Below are positions 9,372-15,947 of a DNA stretch of 64,000 nucleotides, piece by piece. The stretch lies in assembly GCF_900292015.1 (NCBI RefSeq), contig NZ_LR130759.1, positions 4,154,001 through 4,218,000 on the forward strand, written 5' to 3'. Position 1 is the first letter of the stretch, and every line of letters begins with the position of its first letter. The translations under genes and the position numbers were made by a program. The stretch comes from Mycobacterium basiliense. GTDB lineage: Bacteria; Actinomycetota; Actinomycetes; Mycobacteriales; Mycobacteriaceae. The notes under the pieces were generated by a model that saw only the letters and a program-made list of their open reading frames with translations, did no database searches and had not been told where the DNA came from.

Positions 9372-9743
9372 ATGACGACGACGATCACCCGTCGGCGGCA
9401 GTTAGCGGTGGCCGTCGCCAGTGCGGCTGCCGCCATCGCGATGACCGTGGCAGCTGCGCCTGCCGCAGACGCCGCCGAAGACTACGGCGCGATTGCCTAC
9501 TCCGGCAACGGTTCGTGGGGACGAGCTTCGCACTACCCGACCCGGGCAGCCGCCGAAGCCACCGCGGTCAAGTTGTGTGGGTATAGCGACTGCAAGGTAC
9601 TCACCAGCTTCACCGACTGCGGAGCCGTCGCCGCCAACGGCAAGGCGTACCAAGGCGGCATCGGGGCCACCCTGAGCGAGGCCATGAAAGATGCCTTGAC
9701 CAAGCTCGGCGGCGGCTACATCGACACCTGGGCCTGCAACTGA
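9372..9743 (+). CDS. Secreted DUF4189 protein (Rv1269c orthologue)
   Basis: A 123-residue protein. The signal peptide (AVAVASAAAAIAMTVAAAPAADA) is followed by a DUF4189 domain: DYGAIAYSGNGSWGRASHYPTRAAAEATAVKLCG and four cysteines (LCGYSDCKV, FTDCGAV, WACN) that probably form two disulfides. The start ATG follows GAAAGGACTCTCC. It lies 72 bases after lprA on the same strand. No enzymatic motif is evident and its role outside the cell is unknown. Confidence 0.87.
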   Translation: MTTTITRRRQLAVAVASAAAAIAMTVAAAPAADAAEDYGAIAYSGNGSWGRASHYPTRAAAEATAVKLCGYSDCKVLTSFTDCGAVAANGKAYQGGIGATLSEAMKDALTKLGGGYIDTWACN

Positions 9744-9900
9744 ACCCTGGTGCTGAGCGGGCTGATCACCGCGTGCCCAAATCCCTGGTCAGCCGGCCGC
9801 CAGGTCACTTCAAGAATTCGTAGAGATAACAAAAAGGCCAACATCAGAACCTTTTCTCAACGCCCGCTCCGCAGCCGCGGAACTGAGAAAAGGACAGACG

Positions 9901-10599
9901 ATGAAGACCACCAAGATCTCCACCGCCATCAAGACCGCCATCTTCGGCCTGGCCGCCACCGCGGTCGCCCTGGGCCTAGCCAGCCCGGCCGCGGCGGCGT
10001 CCGGCACGATGTACGGCGACCCGGTAGCGGCCGCCAAATACTGGCGCCTACAGAAGTATGACGACTGCGTCCTGATGTCCAGCGCCGACGTGGTCGGCCA
10101 GGTGACCGGCAAGGAACCGTCCGAGCGGGCCATCATCAAAGTGGCCCAATCAACCCCCAGCGTCGTGCACCCCGGCTCGATCTACACCAAGCCGGCGGAC
10201 ACCACGAACCCGAATTCGGGCATGGGCACCAGCATGGCCGACATTCCTGCGCTCCTGGAGCACTACGGCGTCAAGGTGGTTCTCACCGACCTGGACAACG
10301 CCCCGACCTCTGGAGTACTCACCGGGATGGACGCCCTAGAGCAGAATCTGGCCAGCGGCCGTGCGGTGATCGTCAGCCTCAACGCCGAAATGATCTGGGG
10401 GCAACCGATCGAGACCAAGGACGACGACGGCAACCCGGTGTCGGACCACGCGGTGGTCGTGACCGGTGTCGACACCGCCAATGGCGTGGTGCACCTCAAC
10501 GACAGCGGCAGCGAAGAAGGCCGCGACGAGCAGATCCCGATGGCGCTCTTCATGCAGGCGTGGGCCACCAGCCGCGACTTCATGGCCGTCACGACCTAG
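9901..10599 (+). CDS. Secreted C39-like cysteine peptidase family protein (Rv1268c orthologue)
   Basis: A 232-residue protein with signal peptide (AIFGLAATAVALGLASPAAAA). The mature domain resembles C39-like peptidases: a possible nucleophile in YDDCVLMSSADVVGQVTG, a His in DHAVVVTGVDTANGVVHLND and an Asp in LNDSGSEEG give a Cys-His-Asp set in the right order. The length equals that of the M. tuberculosis orthologue. The start is preceded by GAGAAAAGGACAGACG. Whether it cleaves peptides has not, to my knowledge, been shown. A long hairpin follows the gene, so it is probably transcribed alone. Confidence 0.85.
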   Translation: MKTTKISTAIKTAIFGLAATAVALGLASPAAAASGTMYGDPVAAAKYWRLQKYDDCVLMSSADVVGQVTGKEPSERAIIKVAQSTPSVVHPGSIYTKPADTTNPNSGMGTSMADIPALLEHYGVKVVLTDLDNAPTSGVLTGMDALEQNLASGRAVIVSLNAEMIWGQPIETKDDDGNPVSDHAVVVTGVDTANGVVHLNDSGSEEGRDEQIPMALFMQAWATSRDFMAVTT

Positions 10600-10624
10600 C
10601 CGCATGATTCGATGTCACCTTCCG

Positions 10625-10672
10625 ATGGCGGGCGTCCGCCCGGTGCACCACACCGGGTCGGCCGCCCGCCAT
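10625..10672 (+). terminator. Long hairpin after the C39-like gene
   Basis: The outer arms ATGGCGGGCG (10625-10634) and CGCCCGCCAT (10663-10672) pair perfectly over 10 bp. Inner arms CCCGGTG and CACCGGG extend the stem around a short loop. It lies 25 bases past the stop and is the likely terminator. Confidence 0.75.
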
Positions 10673-10961
10673 TGGCGTGTGTCGGATTGGTGATCCTCTT
10701 GATAGCACCAGCATTTCGGCCGATCCGGACGGACTCACCGAGGGCATCGTCGGCGACCAGGAGCCCGGTGGGACCACCGGTGGGCAGTCGCAGCTATCGA
10801 GTGCGACCCACATCGCCGACGTGTCGGGAGCCTCGGTTCGCACCGCGACGGCGAAGTTCGTACCAGAATGACCGGTAATGGCACCCCATTGGCACCGCAG
10901 CAGATAAGAGCATATGACGGGCATATGACGCCACGGAAAAGCCGGAAGGGCTGGTAAAGCG
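10673..10961. promoter_or_regulatory. embR: Upstream region of embR with direct repeats
   Basis: No gene is seen. Just before embR are two copies of GCATATGACG at 10910-10919 and 10921-10930, one helical turn apart. Further up, around 10879-10896, TGGCACC occurs twice with an 11-bp period. Such phased repeats suit a regulator binding as a tandem dimer. A possible ribosome site (CCGGAAGGGCTGG) precedes the GTAAAGCGATG start. Confidence 0.5.
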
Positions 10962-12116
10962 ATGGTCGACAAGCGTCTCGAATTCGGTCTGCTGGGACCG
11001 TTGGAGATGAGTATCGACGGCGACCTGGTGTCGTTGGGCACGCCGAAACAGCGGGCGGTGCTGGCCATGCTGGTGATAAACCGAAACCGGCCGGTCGGGG
11101 TGGACGCGCTGATCACCGCCCTATGGGAGGACTGGCCGCCGGCGGGGGCACGAGCCAGCATTCACTCCTACGTATCCAATCTGCGCAAGCTCCTGGGCGG
11201 CGCCGGGGTCGACCCTCGGGCTGTGCTGGCGGCAGCGCCGCCTGGCTACCGACTCAGCATCCCCGACAACACGTGCGATCTCGGGCGGTTCATTGCAGAG
11301 AAAACCGCCGGGGTACATGCGGCCGCAGCCGGTCGATTCGAGGAAGCCAGCCGGCATCTGTCAGCGGCGCTGCGGGAATGGCGCGGACCGGTGCTCGATG
11401 ATCTGCGCGATTTCCAGTTTGTCGATGCGTTTGCCACGGCCCTGGTCGAAGACAAGATCCTGGCCCACACCGCCAAGGCGGAGGCCGAAATCGCGTGCGG
11501 CCGTGCCGCCGCGGTGATCACCGAACTGGAAACCCTCACCGTCGAGCATCCCTACCGGGAACCGCTGTGGGCACAACTGATCACCGCCTACTACCTCACC
11601 GACCGACAGTCAGACGCGTTGGGCGCGTATCGCCGGGTGAAAACAACTCTCGCCGAAGACCTTGGCATCGATCCGGGCCCGACACTGCGCGCCCTCAATG
11701 ACCGCATCCTGCGCCAAGAACCCCTGGACGCCAAGATGAACGCCCAGTCCACGGCCGTCGGAACCATCACGGTGCTGGATCAACGCACCATGGTCTCCGG
11801 CCAGCAAGCCGTGGCCTTCCTGCATGACGTCGCCTCCGGCCATGACTACCCGCTGCGCACCGCAGCAACCCGAATTGGCCGGCTGAGTGACAACGACATC
11901 GTCCTGGAAAGCGCAAACGTCAGCCGCCACCATGCCGTCATCATCGACACCGGAACCAACTTCATCATCAACGACCTTCGATCATCCAACGGTGTACACG
12001 TGCAGCACCAACGCATCCGCGCCGCAGCCACCCTCAACGATGGTGACCAGGTCCGCATCTGCGACCACGAATTCACCTTTCAGATCACTGCCCGCCCGGA
12101 ACGCGGACCTCGGTAA
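10962..12116 (+). CDS. embR: Transcriptional regulator EmbR, SARP type with FHA domain
   Basis: A 384-residue regulator with three parts. Residues about 1-100 form an OmpR-like winged helix (FGLLGPLEMSIDGDLVSLGTPKQRAVLAMLV). Residues about 105-255 form the bacterial transcriptional activation domain (DLGRFI... RVKTTLAEDLGIDPGPTLRALND). Residues about 285-380 form an FHA domain with the core IGRLSDNDIVL, SRHH and RSSNGV. In M. tuberculosis the FHA domain binds phosphothreonine and EmbR is phosphorylated by PknH, which raises embCAB transcription (arabinan synthesis, ethambutol target). Here the kinase directly downstream carries a different sensor from PknH. The start follows the EmbR pattern MV-DKRLEFGLLGPL. 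Confidence 0.95.
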   Translation: MVDKRLEFGLLGPLEMSIDGDLVSLGTPKQRAVLAMLVINRNRPVGVDALITALWEDWPPAGARASIHSYVSNLRKLLGGAGVDPRAVLAAAPPGYRLSIPDNTCDLGRFIAEKTAGVHAAAAGRFEEASRHLSAALREWRGPVLDDLRDFQFVDAFATALVEDKILAHTAKAEAEIACGRAAAVITELETLTVEHPYREPLWAQLITAYYLTDRQSDALGAYRRVKTTLAEDLGIDPGPTLRALNDRILRQEPLDAKMNAQSTAVGTITVLDQRTMVSGQQAVAFLHDVASGHDYPLRTAATRIGRLSDNDIVLESANVSRHHAVIIDTGTNFIINDLRSSNGVHVQHQRIRAAATLNDGDQVRICDHEFTFQITARPERGPR

Positions 12117-12469
12117 AGTATCAACGAGCGCCTGAACATATTGTGCGGCAACACTTTTCGCCTGAACTAGCGCAATTACCCTTCGCCACAGAGCCTTTCG
12201 CTCGACGTTGACGACCCGGCACCGACGCATGCGTGGCCCGCCGGCATGACCCGAGCGCCCGCACCACCGGGTCCGCAGTACCGAAGTCGACGTAGCCGAC
12301 CGGCGTGTATTGCCCCAATGATGTAGCCATTTTCGTGCGGTGGGGCTGGCGAGGGCCTACCGTCATGACTACCGTCAACGTTGCTGGGCCGGTGGTTGCG
12401 CTCGGTGCGACACCTCGAGCCTGTTGATAGGGTCGGCAGAATCCCGAGTTGGGTTGAGGAGGATCGGCG
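12117..12469. promoter_or_regulatory. Intergenic promoter region of the first PknH-type kinase
   Basis: There is no convincing gene in these 353 bases. A block GTTGATAGGGTCGGC at 12423-12437, 47 bases before the kinase start, recurs before the other two kinases (14335 and 18826) at nearly the same distance. Further upstream (about 12331-12370) TTTTCGTGC and GGCCTACCGTC-TGA match the region before the third kinase (about 18743-18780). The sequence suggests a duplicated promoter. Confidence 0.6.
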
Positions 12470-14269
12470 ATGGGCGAGGAGCCAGACTCGCGAGTGGGGT
12501 CGATGTTCGGCCCTTACCACCTCAAACGGTTGCTGGGCCGGGGCGGAATGGGCGAGGTCTACGAAGCCGAGCACACCACCAAAGAGTGGACGGTGGCGGT
12601 CAAGCTGATGACCGCCGAGTTCAGCAAGGACCCGGTGTTTCGCGAGCGGATGAAGCGCGAAGCCCGCACCGCCGGTCGTTTGCAGGAACCGCACGTCGTC
12701 CCCGTCCACGACTACGGCGAAGTCGACGGGCAAATGTTCTTGGAAATGCGCCTCGTCGAGGGTACCGACCTGGACAGCATCCTCAAGCGCTACGGCCCAC
12801 TGACACCGCCGCGGGCGGTTGCCATCATCACCCAAATCGCCTCGGCCCTGGACGCCGCCCACGCCGCGGGCGTCATGCACCGCGACGTCAAACCACCCAA
12901 CATCCTGCTCACCCGCGACGATTTCGCCTACCTGGTCGACTTCGGGATCGCCAGCGCCACCGGCGACGAGAAGCTCACCCAGCTGGGCACCGCCGTGGGC
13001 ACGTGGAAATACATGGCCCCCGAACGTTTTTCCAACGATGAGGTCACCTACCGGGCCGACATCTACGCACTGACGTGCGTGCTGTACGAGTGCCTGACCG
13101 GGTCCCCGCCCTATCGCGCCGACAGCGCGGGCACGTTGGTCACCGCCCATTTGATGGATCCCATACCGCAAGTCAGCGCTGCTCGCGCGGGTGTGCCGAA
13201 GGCCTTCGATGCGGTGATCGCCCGCGGTATGGCCAAGAAGCCGGAGGACCGGTACGCCAGCGCAGGCGATCTGGCACGCGCCGCAACCGACGCCCTCACC
13301 GACCCCGATCAGGACCACGCCGCCGACATCCTGCGTCGCAGCACGGAATCCACGCTGCCCGGCACCTCGGCCCTCACGCCACAACCACCGACCCGTGCGG
13401 CGGCTACCCCGCCGCCGGCGTACTACGCCGACCCGGCCACTTCGGGACCGATGCCGCAAGCCACGCCGACCGGTCAGCCCGGGTGGGGTCCGGCCAGCGG
13501 ACCCATCCCGGCCGCCAACCAGCCGACCCAGACCCCGCAGTACTACCAAGGCGGCGGTTGGGGCGGCACTCCCCCGGGCACACCGCCCGGGGCGCCGCCC
13601 CCACAACTAGCCGGCCCGACGCCCTGGCAGGCACCGCCGCCGCGCAAGACCAACCCGTGGCCGATCGTCGCCGGCGCCGCCGCGCTGGTGGTGGTTCTCC
13701 TCGTCGCCGGCATCGGCATCTGGTATTTGACCAGGCCCGACTCGGGCGGCAAGGCGGACACCCCCTCTACCCCGGTGACCAGCCCCAATACCAGCTCGCC
13801 GCCGCCCACAAGTTCACCACCGACCACGCCGGCCGGTGACCCCCAGTCCCGGCTGATGAGCTACCTGCCGTCCGGCTACTCCAGCGGCACCTGCACGGCG
13901 ACCACCCCCAAGCCCAACAGCGTATGGACTGGTGCGGTGGCCATGCTCAACTGCGGGCAAAACACCAACCAGGGCGGCCCAAGCCGCGCCGTGTATGGCC
14001 TGTTTCCCAATCTGGCCGCGCTCAAGCAGGCCTTCAACGACGACATCGCCGCGGTGGACTTGATGAACTGCCCGGGAGAAGGCCCGTCACCCGACGGCTG
14101 GCACTACGACAGGACGCCCAACGAAACCGCCGGGATGATCGCGTGCGGCACCTACAAGAACCACCCCAACGTCATCTGGAGCAACGAGGCCAAGCTGATG
14201 CTCAGCGACGTGTTCGGAGATCCGGCCACCCTTGACGAGCTGCACACCTGGTGGGCGAAGTACGGCTGA
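12470..14269 (+). CDS. Transmembrane Ser/Thr protein kinase, PknH-type, with a divergent sensor
   Basis: A 599-residue receptor-like kinase. The Hanks-type kinase domain (about 15-280) has glycine loop LLGRGGMGEVYEAEH, Lys in TVAVKLM, catalytic HRDVKPPN, DFG and activation segment GTAVGTWKYMAPE with likely autophosphorylated Thr. A Pro/Gly/Gln-rich juxtamembrane linker (about 300-390) precedes one membrane helix (about 396-418) and a Thr/Ser/Pro stalk. The extracellular domain (about 455-599; YLPSGYSSGTC... MNCPGEGPSPDGWHYDRT) has four cysteines but does not look like the PknH_C sensor of M. tuberculosis PknH. It occupies the PknH position next to embR, so EmbR is a plausible substrate. What it senses is unknown. 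Confidence 0.9.
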   Translation: MGEEPDSRVGSMFGPYHLKRLLGRGGMGEVYEAEHTTKEWTVAVKLMTAEFSKDPVFRERMKREARTAGRLQEPHVVPVHDYGEVDGQMFLEMRLVEGTDLDSILKRYGPLTPPRAVAIITQIASALDAAHAAGVMHRDVKPPNILLTRDDFAYLVDFGIASATGDEKLTQLGTAVGTWKYMAPERFSNDEVTYRADIYALTCVLYECLTGSPPYRADSAGTLVTAHLMDPIPQVSAARAGVPKAFDAVIARGMAKKPEDRYASAGDLARAATDALTDPDQDHAADILRRSTESTLPGTSALTPQPPTRAAATPPPAYYADPATSGPMPQATPTGQPGWGPASGPIPAANQPTQTPQYYQGGGWGGTPPGTPPGAPPPQLAGPTPWQAPPPRKTNPWPIVAGAAALVVVLLVAGIGIWYLTRPDSGGKADTPSTPVTSPNTSSPPPTSSPPTTPAGDPQSRLMSYLPSGYSSGTCTATTPKPNSVWTGAVAMLNCGQNTNQGGPSRAVYGLFPNLAALKQAFNDDIAAVDLMNCPGEGPSPDGWHYDRTPNETAGMIACGTYKNHPNVIWSNEAKLMLSDVFGDPATLDELHTWWAKYG

Positions 14270-14334
14270 TCGGCGATCAGCTGCTGGCCACCGTCAATCC
14301 GGCTCGATCCAGACGCCCGTCGGCCGCATTCGGC

Positions 14335-14378
14335 GTTGATAGTGTCGGCTGGATTGCGGTTGGTTTGGAGGGTCAGCG
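14335..14378 (+). promoter_or_regulatory. Conserved 5' block before the second kinase
   Basis: GTTGATAGTGTCGGCTGGAT, 44 bases before ATG 14379, matches the blocks before the other two kinases, and GGAGGG just before the start is the ribosome site. Only about 109 bases separate it from the upstream kinase, so readthrough is also likely. Confidence 0.55.
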
Positions 14379-15908
14379 ATGAGCGAGGCGCCAGGCTCGC
14401 GGGCAGGGTCGATGTTTGGGCCCTATCGCCTGATCCGCCCACTGGGCCGCGGCGGGATGGGCGAGGTCTACGAGGCCGAACACACCGTCAAAGGATGGAC
14501 GGTCGCGGTCAAGCTGATGTCGGAAATCCTCACCAGCGACCCGGTTTTTCGCGAGCGGATGAAGCGCGAAGCCCGCATCACCGGCCGATTGCAGGAACCC
14601 CACGTGGTTCCCATCCACGACTACGGCGAAATCGACGGCCAAATGTTCCTCGAGATGCGCCTCATCGAGGGCACCGACCTGGACACCATGCTCAAGCGTT
14701 TCGGCCCGCTGCCCGCGCCGCGGGCGGTCGCCATCATCACCCAGATAGCCTCGGCACTGGACGCCGCCCACGCCGACGATGTGATGCATCGCGACGTCAA
14801 ACCACCCAATATCCTGATCACTCGCGACGATTTCGCCTATCTGGTCGACTTCGGGATCGCCAATGCCGCGACCGACGAAAAGCTCACCCAAATGGGCACC
14901 GCCGTCGGCACCTGGAAATACATGGCCCCCGAACGGTTTACCAACGACAACGTCACCCATCACGCCGACATCTATGCGCTCGCCTGCGTGCTCTACGAAT
15001 GCTTGACGGGCAATCCGCCCTACCAATCCGATAGCGCCGGCATGTTGATCAGCGCCCACATGATCGAGCCCATCCCGCGGCCGAGCGCGGTGCGCCCGGA
15101 CATACCCAAAGCCTTCGACGCGGTGATCGCCCGCGGCATGGCGAAACGGCCGGCGGACCGCTACGCCAGCACAGGTGATCTGGCGCAGGCCGCGCACCAG
15201 GCGCTGAGCGCTCCCGAGCAAAATCAGGCCGAGACCATATTGCGTCGCAGCCAGGAAGCCGCGCTCCCGGGCCACCTTGCCGAGCCACCGACTATCGAGC
15301 ATGCGCGATGGCCCCGTTCGGCACCCGCCGGCGCCGGACGCCGCCCCCCACCGGGACCGATCCACAGCTCCGGGCCGATTCTCAGCTCGGGGCCGTCGGT
15401 ACCGATGCGCCCACCAGCCGCGCCGGCCGGTCAGCCATCCTGGTCCCCCAGCCGTCCACCCTTTCCCCCAGCTGTTCCGAAGCCACCGCAACGCCCCGCG
15501 CCATCGCCCTGGGGCGGCGTCGCCCCCCGGTCCCCCGGCGCGCCGCTGCCGCAGCCGTTCGCCAGCGACCCAGCCTGGAACCGGGGCCGGCCGCCGGTCC
15601 CGCCGCGCCCCCGCAATCCCTGGGCGATTGTCTCCGCCATAGCCGTAGCAATCCTGCTGCTGATCCTCATCGCCATCGGCCTCTGGGCAGCCACCAAGGA
15701 TGACGACAACGCGCGGGCGACCGGGCAACAACGCGCGACAACCGGCACCGGCGAAACCACGATCGCCGGTGCGTGCGCTGCCGCCACGACGTCCTGGCCG
15801 CCCGCAGTCCGGGCCCGCTTGAACGGCACCGACATGCCAGCAGCCAACGGCTACACCGGACCCGACGACAAGGCATTAACAATGACGTTCGGCGTCGTGG
15901 TGAAGTGA
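14379..15908 (+). CDS. Transmembrane Ser/Thr protein kinase, PknH-type, short extracellular part
   Basis: A 509-residue kinase. The kinase domain (about 10-275) is complete: LGRGGMGEVYEAEH, VAVKLMSE, HRDVKPPN, DFGIAN, GTAVGTWKYMAPERF. A long Pro-rich linker (about 290-405) leads to a membrane helix (about 412-434). Only about 75 residues remain outside (ATGQQRATTGTGETTIAGAC... MTFGVVVK), far fewer than in the neighbouring kinases, so the sensor is either lost or minimal. Bases 14538-14662 differ at only one position from the third kinase gene, showing recent duplication or gene conversion. The FHA/ABC transporter gene starts 39 bases downstream, so it is probably cotranscribed and a likely partner. 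Confidence 0.9.
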   Translation: MSEAPGSRAGSMFGPYRLIRPLGRGGMGEVYEAEHTVKGWTVAVKLMSEILTSDPVFRERMKREARITGRLQEPHVVPIHDYGEIDGQMFLEMRLIEGTDLDTMLKRFGPLPAPRAVAIITQIASALDAAHADDVMHRDVKPPNILITRDDFAYLVDFGIANAATDEKLTQMGTAVGTWKYMAPERFTNDNVTHHADIYALACVLYECLTGNPPYQSDSAGMLISAHMIEPIPRPSAVRPDIPKAFDAVIARGMAKRPADRYASTGDLAQAAHQALSAPEQNQAETILRRSQEAALPGHLAEPPTIEHARWPRSAPAGAGRRPPPGPIHSSGPILSSGPSVPMRPPAAPAGQPSWSPSRPPFPPAVPKPPQRPAPSPWGGVAPRSPGAPLPQPFASDPAWNRGRPPVPPRPRNPWAIVSAIAVAILLLILIAIGLWAATKDDDNARATGQQRATTGTGETTIAGACAAATTSWPPAVRARLNGTDMPAANGYTGPDDKALTMTFGVVVK

Positions 15909-15947
15909 CAGTTCGGGCAAGCCAAGCAGACGCACCGGAGGCGATGC

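Noticed and set aside
12176-13606. 476-codon minus-strand frame over the first kinase gene (similar ones lie opposite the other kinases and kgd)
   Set aside because: Long antisense frames are expected in GC-rich coding DNA. The translation shows no family features, while the plus strand has complete kinase motifs.
14269-14379. Possibility that the first two kinases are one broken gene
   Set aside because: Each has its own start, ribosome site, full kinase domain and membrane helix.
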